DNA of 64,000 nt from Diplonema japonicum (GCA_964019335.1 OZ025729.1:310001-374000); one strand, 5' to 3'. Positions 18,486-29,072 are shown, counted from the stretch's first letter. Numbers and translations are program-made. The notes: generated by a model from the sequence alone, not told the origin.

Positions 18486-19565
18486 ATAGTTCTTTTAGAC
18501 TGTAGGAACAAACCCTGGGCCGAGCGCGGGCACGCCTTTAGGGACGCGGTGAGGAAAGCCCGGAGCAGGTCACTGGCGAACGAAAGAAGCACAGTGAAGG
18601 GGATGGAGGCGGGAGCGGATCCCAAAACCAACCAACTGTGGAAGACAGCCAAGGACCCACTCATGTCCTACTGCCTGAGACGGGTGATCGCCGGAGGGGT
18701 CCCCTACCTTAGCCCGCATGCAGGTACGAGTCAAAGGAGCGTCCCCCTGGCACCAGAAGGAGATGGCACCGAGGAAGACGGGGACAGCATAGACCACGTC
18801 CCAACGACGGAAGTACCACGCACACAAGGGTTCAGGTGTGACCTGTGTGAGTCACCACACCCGGACACGGTAACCTTACTCCGCCATCAGCTCTACGAGT
18901 GTGCCTGCGCACGGGACGAGCTGGCACAGGACGGTTTGGAACCGCTGCGCGACAGGGAGAAGCGGGACGTGGAGCTCATGCAGAAGGAAGACGTCAACAC
19001 ACAGCCGCTACCGTGGGAACGAAATGTAGTAGGAAAGAGATGCCCCGTTCCGATAGCAGCGAGTTCGAAGGAGTGAGTGGGGTCCTGTCCCAGTACCTGA
19101 ACCCGCTGCTACAATGGTTGTCACAGCTGCGCTGGGTGGAGAAGGACACCACCTCGGAGGTGTCGGCGGTGGAGCTAGCCATTGACTTCGAATGGGACGA
19201 CCGGTAAATCATTAGGAGGCCTGCTGGAAGATAGGGCACGCAGAATCAAGGCCCTAATCGTAAAGATAAGAAGCGACGCCCCTTCCCAGCGGATGAGCAG
19301 AAAAGGGTGAAGTCCCTCATCGCCATAGGAGGAAAGGCAGCTATAGGCTTCTCCAGGAGGCCCATTTTTGCTACCCAGTCCACGCACGACAAGCTGATGG
19401 ATTTGAAGGCCGCCTACAAGCGGGAACGCATCACACGACTTCGCAAGACGCTCACAGCCACGATCGGGATGAAAGCAATGCTCCAGAAGGGGAGTATTAA
19501 CAGATAGACCCCCCCCCCCCCCCCCCCCACCCATAGGGCGGCCCTCTAGCGGGGGGCTTGTCCTG
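18486..19565 (+). mobile_element. LINE 3'-terminal fragment
   Basis: Frame 18549-19076 gives the LINE ORF2 C-terminus: LRRVIAGGVPYLSP, FRCDLCESPHPDTVTLLRHQLYEC in pieces (zinc knuckle C-x2-C...H...C). Then QYLNPLLQWLSQLRWVEKD (19090-19150) and IAIGGKAAIGFSRRPIFAT (19320-19375) match the tail of the 47189-50380 frame. It ends in a C-run (19508-19528) and a hairpin-like GGGCGGCCCTCTAGCGGGG followed by CTTTGAGTTC and a T-run. The same 3' end recurs at 24017-24090 and 28890-28960. Confidence 0.75.
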
Positions 19566-19616
19566 TACTTTGAGTTCTTTTTTTCTTTGGAGCCCAAACA
19601 CCTCTCCACTGCCCAA

Positions 19617-19717
19617 ATAAAAGGATTATTCGGACTCCCACCTTTATTTTCCCCCACGGGCGCGAGGATGCCGTAAAATAATAGTTCACGAATCAGGACT
19701 TGGCAAGGGGGGAACAC
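19617..19717 (+). promoter_or_regulatory. Conserved 5' flank of cyclase-like gene 4
   Basis: Nearly identical to 8938-9046, up to the start codon context GGGGAACACATGG. It begins right after the LINE 3' tail, which may have separated it from its former upstream neighbour. Confidence 0.45.
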
Positions 19718-21451
19718 ATGGCACGTTGTTGGCCGCTTTCGCGTGTCTTGCTTCCAACTGACGAGACGTACACAGTGCTGCAGAAGGAGATACAGTTTTT
19801 TGCGGCTGTCTGTAGCATTGCTATAAATATGTACTGGTTTTTTACAGCTGGTTCCTGGTACAACATTTTGCTATCGTGCATTGCGGTGGTAATGATCGTT
19901 CAGCTGGTGATCGAGAGGAGGATTCGTTATGGTTTCATGGAGGCCCTTATGTACTTCTTCGGGGTGGCTTTTGTGTATTTGGACTGGGACACCGCGTCGG
20001 CCTACAAAAGCAGGGGATGGCCTCTATTTGTTCTGTTGATGGATACTTGTCTGCTGTTCCGACTTCCCAAACGAGTTTCCACCAGTCTCATTGTGCTCCT
20101 CGCGAGTTGGTTGATAGTCCTTGTTTTCGAGAACACCTATCGCTTCGGTCTTTATGACGTATCCCATCTCCCTTCACAGGAAGAGCGGCGAGATGTTGTA
20201 ACCTGTGAGATGCTGCCCTGCAGTCGTCCGCTCGATTTCTCAGCCAAGGAGTTTTTTCTGCAGTTTGCCATTTTCTTCCTCGATTTCTACTTCACCCGTA
20301 CCTTTGCTCATGATGTTGTTAGCGAAAGCAACAAGGTGAGCGCGGCAATCGCCGCCACTGAGGACATCGCGACGTCGCTGTCCCGATTCGACCTCACCTC
20401 TGCCGAGGAGATCATCTCAACAGCCTCCCTCCCCGCCCCACTCCATGCCGCATTTACCCAGATCCTCAACAACCTCCACATCTACCGCCCCTACCTCCCT
20501 CAGTCCTGCCTTCAGGACGAGAGCAGTGAGGACGACGACTCTACAGGTTGCGGAGATCCTGTGCCCACCTCCCCGTCGGCGTCTAAGTCGTCGCGTTCTG
20601 AAGATGATTTTAAGGTTCTTGACATGAAGCGGTCTTCTTTAACATCACTTGAAAAGAAGCGGTGCACATTGACGGTGACGAACATGCTTGGGTCGCACAA
20701 GCAGGCATCGAAAGACATCGCGGCATACCAGGACAGGTACGGACTCTTCATAGAGGGGCTGCTTGCCTGCTTCTCAAGTGTAAAAGGGGTTGTGGGTGTT
20801 GTTCTGGGTGACCATGTGCATACCTCGTTCAACACAGTGAAGAGGTGTGCCTCCCATGAGAAGTGTGCTGTTCAAGGTGCTGTGTCCCTCTGTGCAGCAC
20901 TGGAGGAGGTGGGGATTGCTGTTTCGACAGGTGTGGCGAGCGGGGTAGCCTTCTGTGGCTCTCTTGGGTGCTCGGAACTCATGTCTGTTGCAACAATCGG
21001 TTCATGCGCTGTTGCGGCCTCCGCTCTTCAGGAAGTAGCTTCAACAAGAGGAGGCCACAGGGTGGTGTGCAGTGGGAATGTGTACAGCGAATTGTCATTC
21101 AGCTTCACAATGAGGATCATCTTGGGTAGGGTGCGGGTCAGGGGCACAGAGGCAGTGGAGCTGGCGTACGAGGTCTTGGAGGCAGAGGTCGGGGCTGCGG
21201 AAGAGGCGGAGTGGATGTACCAACTGGAGGAGGGGCCTTGGGACACTTACAACACGGCATCTAAGCAGTTCCTTCTTGGGAACGGGGCGGAGGCACTTCG
21301 TGTCTTGCAGATCAAAAATGGTCCCCCCCGCCCTATTCCAGTGGACACAGCAGAGGAACACTTGGAAGAGTTCATTCTGTCTGGTAGTACTGTGCGTGAT
21401 CTTGGATTAACGACTTCGTCCACAGGAGGACGTGATGCGCTATTAGCTTGA
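19718..21451 (+). CDS. Membrane protein with degenerate cyclase-like domain, copy 4
   Basis: 577 aa from the ATG in GAACACATGG. Same architecture as copy 1: hydrophobic N-terminal half, FENTYRFGLYDVSHLPSQE, YRPYLPQSCL, then the cyclase-like domain lacking the first metal Asp. It shares with copy 1 membrane-region features (AVVMIVQLVIERR, LPKRVSTS) and with copy 3 the linker KVLDMKRSSLTSLEKK, so it is a mosaic of the other copies. The C-terminal ~230 residues match copy 1 almost exactly. Its 5' flank is also copy 1-like. Full length and apparently intact. Confidence 0.85.
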   Translation: MARCWPLSRVLLPTDETYTVLQKEIQFFAAVCSIAINMYWFFTAGSWYNILLSCIAVVMIVQLVIERRIRYGFMEALMYFFGVAFVYLDWDTASAYKSRGWPLFVLLMDTCLLFRLPKRVSTSLIVLLASWLIVLVFENTYRFGLYDVSHLPSQEERRDVVTCEMLPCSRPLDFSAKEFFLQFAIFFLDFYFTRTFAHDVVSESNKVSAAIAATEDIATSLSRFDLTSAEEIISTASLPAPLHAAFTQILNNLHIYRPYLPQSCLQDESSEDDDSTGCGDPVPTSPSASKSSRSEDDFKVLDMKRSSLTSLEKKRCTLTVTNMLGSHKQASKDIAAYQDRYGLFIEGLLACFSSVKGVVGVVLGDHVHTSFNTVKRCASHEKCAVQGAVSLCAALEEVGIAVSTGVASGVAFCGSLGCSELMSVATIGSCAVAASALQEVASTRGGHRVVCSGNVYSELSFSFTMRIILGRVRVRGTEAVELAYEVLEAEVGAAEEAEWMYQLEEGPWDTYNTASKQFLLGNGAEALRVLQIKNGPPRPIPVDTAEEHLEEFILSGSTVRDLGLTTSSTGGRDALLA

Positions 21452-21814
21452 GAGGGTCACAATACGAAAGAACTTTTACCAGCAATTGTTTTCTTTAAAC
21501 GACGCATGCGGAGCGGAGGGGGACGAGAGCAACATGCTAAGACGCGCACCATGGGAAGGCAGTGTGAGGACAGCACCTAGGAGTTGCGAGATATGTCCGA
21601 AACTGAGAGATTTCTAGTACTGACTATACCCCCTTCCCTTCTTCTAGGGGCCTGCGGCTCTCGCGCAGAGTTTGTGACATCATCTTTTTTTTTAGGGGTC
21701 CCTTTAAATAGAGGTAACAATTTCTGCTTTTACCGACTTTTTTTTTTGATGGAAGGAAATGAAAACTTTTTTTTTTTTTTGCTTGACCGACTCTTGAACA
21801 ATGGGGTTTTCCAG

Positions 21815-21860
<46 letters not shown>

Positions 21861-21864
21861 ATAA
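21452..21864. other. Spacer with dispersed repeat H and SL-acceptor-like tract
   Basis: GAGGACAGCACCTAGGAG...CTAGTACTGACTATACCCCC (21568-21631) is repeated at 30973-31036. Further on, T-runs and TTTTCCAG (AG at 21813-21814) precede a long A-run that reaches the next start codon. Confidence 0.5.
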
Positions 21865-22650
21865 ATGATAATAGCACTGTGCACAGCAATTGCAGCAGCG
21901 GAGCTCGCGAAGCCGGCGTCCTTCAGAGGCCATCAGTACCAGATACACACTCTACTGGACAAACAAATAGTGAACATCGTCTTTGAAAGCCAAAACGTAG
22001 CAAGCATAGACTGCCCGGGGCATCGATGCAACGGGATATTTGTAGATTCAGGCATTTTGTACCTGACCCACTCATTTGGTGTCACATCACACTCGCTAAT
22101 TGATCCGGAACGGCCTTCCCAAACTGGAAGCACCACTTTTCCTCGAAACTGCAAGAACGACCATGTTGACCAATTAACACTCTCCGGGAAGTACCTTTAT
22201 GTGAGCTGCTACAACCATGCATCGGCGACCCACAGGGTAGCAGTCATCGAGAAGGGTCTGAAAATATCGGAAACTACACATTTCGAGCTCAAAGGAACAG
22301 CCAGTTCGTTAAAGAATCTAACTTATCACAGAGACAACCTGCTTGTAACCTTGGGAGAGAAGACGATCGTTGTACATTTGAAGGACCTGTTCGGTGTGGA
22401 TGTAGCGCAACACGACGAAGAACTGCCTTGTTCAACAATGAAACAGAATGTATGTGAATCCACTCCTAAATGCCGGTTTGTCCCGTTTAAAGGATGCTTG
22501 GAAGAAATTTATGCCGGGCAAGGTGTGTCCAAGATTAAAAAGTGCACTTTCGTGGGTGTGTTTGCAGTTTCTGTTTTTGCCTTAGTGTACCTCATGGTGG
22601 GGAAGGAGGAGGATGAGGATGACGAAGAGGAAGGGAAGGAAGAGGTGTAA
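21865..22650 (+). CDS. Small type I membrane protein with acidic tail
   Basis: 261 aa. The ATG at 21865 lies five bases after an A-run of nearly 40. Residues 1-18 (MIIALCTAIAAAELAKPA) look like a signal peptide. The ectodomain (about 20-225) has short beta-like motifs such as LYVSCYNHASATHRVAVIE and LLVTLGEKTIVVHLKDLFG that suggest a beta-propeller-like fold. It ends with a Cys pair cluster (CSTMKQNVCESTPKCRF). One membrane span (CTFVGVFAVSVFALVYLMV, about 228-246) is followed by a highly acidic cytosolic tail (EEDEDDEEEGKEE). Family unknown. Single + strand gene between repeat blocks. Confidence 0.75.
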   Translation: MIIALCTAIAAAELAKPASFRGHQYQIHTLLDKQIVNIVFESQNVASIDCPGHRCNGIFVDSGILYLTHSFGVTSHSLIDPERPSQTGSTTFPRNCKNDHVDQLTLSGKYLYVSCYNHASATHRVAVIEKGLKISETTHFELKGTASSLKNLTYHRDNLLVTLGEKTIVVHLKDLFGVDVAQHDEELPCSTMKQNVCESTPKCRFVPFKGCLEEIYAGQGVSKIKKCTFVGVFAVSVFALVYLMVGKEEDEDDEEEGKEEV

Positions 22651-23159
22651 TGTGTCTGGTTTTTTTTTTTTTTTTTTTTTTTTTAACGCTCTGGATTCCG
22701 TTAAGTGGCCCCTTTCGTTCCAGTCCTAGAAAAAGCAATTGGAATTTTCTTTTTTTCAAAGCACACCTTGCTCCGTCATTTTTGCGATGTCTGTATGTGG
22801 TCACTTAACGGATCCGGGGCGTTAATTTTATTTCCCTCCTTTAATTTTTTTTTTTTAAAAACAAAAAACTTGAAATTGAAAAAAGAAGAAGAAAAGAAAA
22901 AGGAAAAAAAAAAAAAACGGAACAAAAAGATTTGCCTTGGGGCAGTGGTATTTTCACCCTGTTGTTCCCTCTGCTGTGATCGTTGTCGCTCTCACCACAT
23001 CTACAGGCTTTCTTTTAGGTAAGAATCAGTGAATCAGTCCATATTAGGATGAGCTCATTGAGGCCTGCTTGTTGTGTTTTTTTTCTTCTAATATAGTGGT
23101 AGCATAGTTGGGCTTATCCTTCTACAGGTTAATCCCGGCTGTGCACACACAACAAAAAA
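22651..23159. other. Homopolymer-rich spacer
   Basis: T-runs, A/G-rich stretches and no supportable gene. TAGTGGTAGCATAGTTGG...GGTTAATCCCGGC at 23095-23140 resembles tRNA A and B boxes but does not fold into a full tRNA that I can draw. Confidence 0.4.
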
Positions 23160-23321
23160 ATGTCTGTTGCCATCCCCTTTGAAGGTGAAAAACTCGAACT
23201 GCTTACCTCGACGGAGTACCCTCTCCACGGGAGAAAGCTCCAGCGACAGACAGTTGCATATTCCTTGAATGTGAGAAAACCGGCTGTGCACAAACAACCA
23301 TCAACCGACTCTTTTCTTTAA
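23160..23321 (+). CDS. Possible 53-aa small protein
   Basis: ATG directly after ACAACAAAAAAA, a context like other starts in this window. The product begins MSVAIPFEGEKLELLTST and is basic, with no recognised domain. CCGGCTGTGCACA-ACAAC occurs just before the start (23136) and again inside the 3' end (23279), so the frame could simply be part of a duplicated repeat. Low confidence. Confidence 0.2.
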   Translation: MSVAIPFEGEKLELLTSTEYPLHGRKLQRQTVAYSLNVRKPAVHKQPSTDSFL

Positions 23322-23544
23322 TTATTTCCCACCTCCAAACTCAGGTGGGCCACCAGAGGTCAGGATACCCTTCATTCTGCGGCCTTTGCTGTATGATGAT
23401 CAGTCATCAAAAACTTTTTTTTTAATACTTTTTTTTTTTTCCCCTTTGTTTTTTTTAAAAAGGAAGTTCCCCAAAGATGGCACATTCCTTTGAAGAATGC
23501 TATTTTTTTTTTTTTTTTTTTTTTTTTTTCTTAGAAGAGAACAT
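23322..23544. other. Spacer with homopolymers
   Basis: T-runs; nothing recognisable. Confidence 0.4.
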
Positions 23545-24090
23545 GGGCCAGGCACCAACGACAGAGGTATCGCACGCAAGGATTCAGATGCGACCTGACC
23601 TGTGACCAAGAGGAACCGGCACTAGACGGGATGGATGGAGCCGCTGCGCAACAGATCAGGATGGCCTATGTCTGGAACTGCACGCGATACTGCCGAGGGG
23701 GCATGTCTTCACACACCTGGAGAAGCTGCGGCGATACATGGCCGGGGTGGTCGGGAAACGGGATGTGGAGCTCATGCAAATAGACAACGCAGCACACAGC
23801 CGCTGCCGTGGGTACGCAATGTGGAGGGAAGGAGATGCCTCGTGCCAACGGCGGGGGAGCTCGAAGGAGTGGGTGGAGTCGCAGAGTTCCTGAACCCGCT
23901 GCTACGATGGGTGAAGGAGGACACCAGGAATCGGCCATCGAATTCGAATGACATCCAAGACCCCCAGGGCCTCGATTGGAACGAAAGCAATGCTCCAAGG
24001 GGAGGATAAATAGATAGCCCCCCCCCCCCCCAACCCACCCAAGGGCGGCCCTCCATGAGGGGGTTTGTCCTGCACTTTGAGTTTTTTTTA
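23545..24090 (+). mobile_element. Decayed LINE 3' fragment
   Basis: Shares with 18486-19565 the order of blocks (CTCATGCA, CACACAGCCGCTGCCGTGG, CGAAGGAGTGGGTGGAGTC, CTGAACCCGCTGCTAC) and the same terminal C-run plus GGGCGGCCCTC hairpin and TTTGAGTTTTTTT tail. Frames are broken throughout. Confidence 0.65.
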
Positions 24091-24356
24091 GGCGATCCTG
24101 TCACATACTGCAGGTTCCCTTCAAAAACATCTTTTTTTCCATGATAGACCCTCCACCACGCTGCACACTTAACGCCAAATAGTGTTGCAACCAAAGCCCC
24201 ATTTATATTTTCTTTTTATATGATGTATCAAAAAAAAAGAAATGCTGGCAAAAAAAGCTTTTTTTTTTTTTTTTTGCGTTATAAATAACACTTTTCTTTT
24301 ATTAAGGTAACAGCTTTGTACGCCAAAAACAAAGAAAGACCTCTAGTTTTTTTTTG
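24091..24356. other. Repeat F and other short dispersed repeats
   Basis: Repeat F (24090-24122) and CACTTAACGCCAAATAGTGTTGC/AACCAAAGCCCCA-type sequence (about 24163-24202; also at 8208-8245 and 30055-30093). The rest is A/T-rich. Confidence 0.45.
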
Positions 24357-24575
24357 AGGTGGTGGGGATAACATGAAAATATAAGAAAAACATCAGATGT
24401 GTTGTTCGCTGTTGACCTCCTCGTCGGTCATCACCGCGCACGCATTAAGGACACGACGCGGAACGCAGAAGAAGCTACAGCTAGGCCGCGGTGCGCCCCC
24501 TGTAATCAAGTAGACGATACTTGTGCAGGGCGCCGCCAACACCGGCCTCCTTTAACTCATACTTTTTTTCTTTTA
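24357..24575 (+). repeat. SINE-like repeat B, internally deleted copy
   Basis: The first ~80 nt and last ~140 nt match 5463-5790; the middle (GTAGCGCCCGAG to CTGTACAC) is missing. Ends in CCTTTAACTCATAC and a T-run. Confidence 0.65.
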
Positions 24576-24760
24576 CGTAAGCAAGAAAAGCAATAATTCA
24601 GGCCACCCGGTAAGGTGGGGATAGACCGGCGATCGACGGTCTAAGCATTCTTTTTGACAACGTCATAGACCGGCGAATTTCTTGTGACTGCGGTAGGCCC
24701 ACGGGGGGGCAGGGGTTGCCCCTTTTGTGAGGAATTTTTCTCTTTTTATTAATCACGGGG

Positions 24761-24916
24761 TTAATGGTTTTATTCTTCTTGCTGCTTTCCACAATTCCTT
24801 GCTCTACAGCAGCGGTCGAACGCAGTTTCAGCAAGCTGCGCCTTAGGACATCAATTAAGCCAGAGAAGCTGAACTGTCTATTGGTGATTAGCACGGAGGG
24901 GAGATGTTCCGAGTGA
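24761..24916 (+). pseudogene. hAT transposase C-terminal dimerisation domain remnant
   Basis: The frame reads STAAVERSFSKLRLRTSIKP then EKLNCLLVIS, matching the (S/T)...ERxFSxL...LR/KxxL...RLxxLxxI pattern of the hAT C-terminal domain, ending at TGA 24914. No upstream transposase body is recognisable, so this is a fragment. Confidence 0.65.
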
Positions 24917-24987
24917 AAACTTCATCAGTTGCGCCGACAAGCAGACGGCATGTGAACCGATTTGTTATTGCTTTTTAACCTTTCTAT

Positions 24988-25056
24988 AGGATATCGCCGA
25001 TTTTGCACAGACAAAAAAAAAAAAAAAAAAAACAAAAAAGAAGTCGGCGATATCCT
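24988..25056. repeat. 13-bp inverted repeat around an A-rich loop
   Basis: AGGATATCGCCGA (24988-25000) is exactly inverted at 25044-25056, enclosing an A-run. Possibly a minimal fold-back element. Confidence 0.45.
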
Positions 25057-25261
25057 GTTTGCTAGCTACTTTCGTATTTCTGTAGTGAATAATATAATTT
25101 TTTTTCCATTTCCTTCTTTTACTGTAAAAAAAAAACGAGGGGGAAAAAAAAAAAAGGTAGTTTTGAATCAAAAAATCTATTTTTATGAAAAATCAGATGA
25201 CCTTATTTCACGTGTTCTTCTTTTTTTTTTTTTTTAAGGGGTTCTTGAATTTGGGTTAAAA

Positions 25262-25635
25262 GAAATAAAATGACAACATCAACAACATCATCGACGTCCA
25301 GTGCGACAAGGCAGATTCCCTGTCGTACGCAGATGACGTGTACCTGATTGCAGCTCTGCACAGCGCACTGGAGAAGGCGGCAGCGGGGGTAGGCGAGCCG
25401 GGCAGCGCGAGTGGATCGCGTCAACTCCCTGCGCATGACAGGAGGCCACAGTACTCCCGGAGCGAACCATGAGCAGCTCGAAGGCTTGCGTGACACGTAC
25501 CTGTCGTAGACCCCGACAAGGCTGCCCCGCAGTTTTACCACCGCAGTAGGAACCCGCCAGAGCCCCCAGAACGGGGACAACGGGGACTAAGAACAGCGCG
25601 GCCGGTGAGCGCAAAAACGCATACCTTGAAAGAAT
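25262..25635 (+). mobile_element. LINE fragment with RT active-site remnant
   Basis: SLSYADDVYLIAALHSAL is encoded at about 25318-25370, the YADD catalytic region missing from the 12925-14420 copy. A jump then leads to GACCCCGACAAGGCTGCC...GGACAACGGGGACT, matching 14310-14395. An internally deleted relative of that element. Confidence 0.65.
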
Positions 25636-25650
25636 AGTTTTTTTTTGCGC

Positions 25651-25739
25651 GGGCCGTTGCTAACCACTTCGTTCCTATCATAGTGAATTTTTTTTTTTTG
25701 GGCTGTTTACTAAACCACTTTCGTTCCTATCATAGTGAA
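25651..25739 (+). repeat. Two copies of a ~38-nt T-tailed repeat
   Basis: GGGCCGTTGCTAACCACTTC followed by GTTCCTATCATAGTGAA and a T-run, then a variant copy at 25700-25739. Others: a partial at 25772-25787, and 27596-27622, 43554-43605, 54872-54908, 56655-56680, 61885-61917. Confidence 0.6.
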
Positions 25740-25818
25740 ATTCCTTTTTTTCGGTAGGCACGCCACCGCGGCGGGCCGTTGCTAACTAATTTTTTCGCTT
25801 CTCTATTTTCTAACTTAA

Positions 25819-27580
25819 CCCATAACACTCCAAGGCGCAAATATTTGTCGTTTTGAAAAATCGTTTTTTTCTCTAAGTACTTTTTCGTCCCCACGACCCC
25901 TGGATCTCCAAGAACGACTATAGTGAGGAGTTATTTTCAACTGCAATTCATGCTGCGCTGCATCACTTTACCTTGTTATCCACCCACCAAGTGGGTCCCA
26001 AATCCGAGTAGATAGGCTAAAAACGAAAAATAACGGGTGTGCATTCTGTGCCCAAATTGTTCCCAAAAAACGCAAAGGTAAAGCCAAAACAGCTACGGAC
26101 GAGGTCCAACCTTCATGGGTAAGGGAGTTGGTACCCATAGAGACCATAAAATAGGCCAGTGGGGAGAAAAAAAGCTGTCCCGTGGTACGCAGCAACCTGG
26201 TTATTCCTTCGGTTTTTTATAAGAAGCTAACAGACGTCATCCAAGAAGAGACAAACAAGCAAAAGGACGCTGAGATTGATAAAATTTCGACCCAGGACTC
26301 CACCGCTTACTCGGATTGAGCATTGCGATGGGTTTACGGCGTGCCCAGAATCAGCAGTCGTATTGGTCCACAAAATCCCCCTTTTCAGTAACACGATGCC
26401 CAGGAGACGCTGCTGGAAAATCAAAAGTAGCCTCCACTTCACTCACACAGAAGAGTTAAACGGTGATGTGTTGTGAAGATACGAGGGTTTCTGGACAGAA
26501 TTAGTGACAAGTGGGCAAAAGCAGCAGTACCAGGAAAATATTTAAGCATTGACGAGACACTCGTACCTTCATGGGGCAATTGGGGGCTGCGGGTCTACTG
26601 TCCTTTCAAGCGTAAAAGATATGGCATAAAAATCTACTGCCTAAACTGCGTGAGCACGGGTTATCTTTTGCGTTTTCACATCCACGCCACCAAAATCGAG
26701 GGGCACGCACTTGAAGATTTCAGTGTTGTGGAAAAAGCGGGGCTGGGGTTAACAGAGCCTTTCCGGGGAAATGACAACACGGTAGCTTGCGATAGTTACT
26801 TTTTGACTGTGGGTCTGGCCGAAGCCCTGTGAAAGAACTGTGAGGGGCTTGCATTTCGTTGGGTGTTGCGGACTCTTCTGGTGGGCCCTAGAAGTGACAA
26901 TAGTTAACTGCCATGCACTTCAAATAAAATATGGTTCAGGGATGCCAAAGAGATACACAACCCTGGCTGCTTTAAAGAGCGCTTTCGAGAGAGCCTAATT
27001 TGATGGGTCCAGCGTTGCAAAAGCACCACTCCCGGCACCCAACTAGTGGTGCACACACACCCGATACCCCAGATTACACCAAACGTGACCGCTAGCCACT
27101 CAAAGGGGGCACCTCCAGGGTCTGCAGGTTGAAAGAATGCACAAAACGCTCAATCTACAAATGCTACACCTGAAACCAACACCTCTGTCCAAATAAGTGC
27201 TTTTTTCGTACCACTCTTCCATCACCCCAAAAAGGCCTCTTGACGATTTCGAGGCCGATATTCCACCCGCAAATAGGCACTTCTCTCGGTCTGAGACATC
27301 TGAGGGGTCCTGATGCTGCCTTTTTTGTCCCAGGATGCTCAATTTACACCCCCCCGTGCACAACCCATTTTGACATGGTCGTTTTTGAGCACCCTACGGC
27401 CATTCAACTCTTCATCCCCTTTGTATTTTTATTAATTTTTGAACTTTTTTTTTAATTTTCCTGGTCCAAAAGACCCGTTTTACCTGCAAACGGGGGTTGA
27501 ATGCTGCCATTTTCCCCCTCAAATTATGAAAAGGAGCAAAAAAGGGACCCCTATGTAGATAGGCCCCGGAGTGTTATGGG
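25819..27580 (+). mobile_element. piggyBac-like transposon, family 1, copy 1
   Basis: Flanked by TTAA at 25815-25818 and 27581-27584. Terminal inverted repeats start CCCATAACACTCC at both ends. It carries a degenerate piggyBac (DDE_Tnp_1_7) transposase on + and has a reversed sister at 57129-58887. Not autonomous because of stops and frameshifts. Confidence 0.85.
26230..27250 (+). pseudogene. Degenerate piggyBac transposase
   Basis: The clear part is the 119-aa frame 26473-26832, with PGKYLSIDETLVPSWG (first catalytic Asp), RYGIKIYCLNCVSTGYLLRF and NDNTVACDSYFLT (second Asp). Upstream (about 26215-26470) lie frameshifted pieces such as FYKKLTDVIQEETNK. Downstream (about 27128-27215) a Cys-rich end KECTKRSIYKCYT-stop-NQHLCPNKCFF resembles the piggyBac C-terminal zinc finger with one Cys codon mutated to TGA. 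The sister copy has the same TGA, so the damage predates their spread. Confidence 0.75.
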
Positions 27581-27595
27581 TTAAAATCATTTCAG

Positions 27596-27622
27596 TAACC
27601 ACATCGTTCCTATGATAGTGAA
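27596..27622 (+). repeat. T-tailed repeat copy abutting piggyBac
   Basis: TAACCACATCGTTCCTATGA then TAGTGAATTTTTTT, a variant of the 25651 repeat, 12 nt after the right TTAA. Confidence 0.55.
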
Positions 27623-27765
27623 TTTTTTTTTTTTAAAAAAAAAACGAGTGGTTTTGCTTCACAGTTGTTTTTTTTTTCTTCCCACCCCCCTTTCAAGTTT
27701 ATTTAAATTTGCTTTTTTTTTCTCTTTATTTCACTCTTCGTCATTTTCTTCACTCACTAGGGGCC

Positions 27766-28195
27766 TCATTATTTAACGCGAAATCGCCATATTTAACTAG
27801 TTAAAATAAAATAATGAGATTTTGCAGTTGAATAATTGCCCTTCAGAGTGAAAAAATGGGTCTCACCGTGGAAAAAAATGCACCCAACCCCTTGAAAACT
27901 TTTTTTGGGATGGGGGTATTTTGACTATTTTTGGCCATCTGAGGCCATTCCAGCCCTTAAAAGTGGGAATAAGTGCCTTACTTCCCCTTTAAATGCCACG
28001 GCGAAATAGCTACCCTGTATTACCTTAGGAAAATCCCCAAAAAGCTGACCTGCGTGAAAAAAAAACAGCAGTGAAAGCAGTGAACGAAAAGCGAAATAAA
28101 ACGACTTACTTGCCGCCAAATGAGCCATTATTTAACACTCGTTACCGTTTTTTTGCAAAAAATTCGGGAACTCGAGTTAAATAATATGACTCATT
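27766..28195. repeat. Palindrome-rich element with ATTATTTAAC motifs
   Basis: CTCATTATTTAACGCG near the left edge, GAGCCATTATTTAACACTCG at about 28120, and CGAGTTAAATAATATGAC then TCATTATT at the right edge, an imperfect inverted arrangement. A short relative is at 28597-28615. Likely a MITE-like repeat; no coding sequence. Confidence 0.4.
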
Positions 28196-28254
28196 ATTTG
28201 TTGGCAATAAATAGCTATTTTCTTTTTTGCTGTATTTAGAGGACGTGAAAAACT

Positions 28255-28840
28255 TTGCAGAATCCCTCGCACCCTTTTGATGTGTGCCCAATTCAAGCAC
28301 GCGCTTTTCTAGTAGGCGGTCCTGTCACATACTGCAGGTTCCCTTCAATGACATCTTTTTTGGACATGAGCGGGAGACTGATGATGAAACACGGAGAAGA
28401 CGGTCATCAAGTAGTACAGAAAGACCACAATTTCTTTTTACAGTAACATTCTCTCTTCTTGCATGCGTCGCCTTTCTGCTTTGCAAACTTCAGTCCCTGA
28501 GGTGTTAAAGAAACCCAATCTTTCTAGTAAATCTGAAAGGTGTAAAAAAAGCATGATATTATATTACAGGATGTCTCCCCTCTGATCTTCTTTTTTATCA
28601 TTATTTAACTCGAAACGGGGGTTTTTTTCAAGGGTAGGCGCGAAGCCCACTGTCTTTTAAACCCGGCTCTTGTTAAGAACATTGTGTTGAAGTGAAAATA
28701 AGACCATTCTACTTGTTTTTTTCTTTTTTTTTTTTTTTTTTTTTTTTTTTTGTTCACTTAAAGCTATTTTCTTTTTTTGAATTCAGATGTTGACCTCGGT
28801 AATCACCAGTAGCGCCCGGCTAGGGTCCCTACAAACGAAA
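28255..28840. other. Repeat-bearing spacer
   Basis: Contains repeat F (28318-28350), homopolymers and a 74-codon frame (28284-28508) ending in a hydrophobic stretch. I do not consider that frame a gene because its start lies in repeat F and it has no conserved context. Confidence 0.4.
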
Positions 28841-28970
28841 CCGCATCACGACTTCGCAAGACGCTCACGGCCTGGAGTATTAACAGATAGACCCCCCCCT
28901 CCCTATAGGGCAGCCCTCTAGCGGGGATCTTGTCCTGAACTTTGAGTTTTTTTTTTTTTTTTTTTTTTTT
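28841..28970 (+). mobile_element. LINE 3'-tail fragment
   Basis: CTTCGCAAGACGCTCACGGCC, AGTATTAACAGATAGACCCCC and GGGCAGCCCTCTAGCGGGG with TTTGAGTTTTTTTT match the end of 18486-19565. Confidence 0.65.
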
Positions 28971-29072
28971 TTGTATGAAAGGCATTGTTCGCTGCTCCCC
29001 CCATACACACCTGAACGGTGTGTGTACCCCCTATGCTCCCGAAGAATTGGGGTTTTTGTCAGGGGCGGCGCA

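Noticed and set aside
23090-23145. tRNA-like A and B boxes
   Set aside because: No acceptor stem or anticodon arm could be drawn; B box is GGTTAATCC rather than GGTTCRAN.
27100-27363. Cys-rich antisense frame conserved in both piggyBac family 1 copies (also 57348-57611)
   Set aside because: Conserved only because the copies are near identical; the other strand matches the piggyBac C-terminal zinc finger.
28284-28508. 74-aa protein with C-terminal membrane span
   Set aside because: Starts within repeat F, has no homolog in the window and no acceptor or A-run leader.
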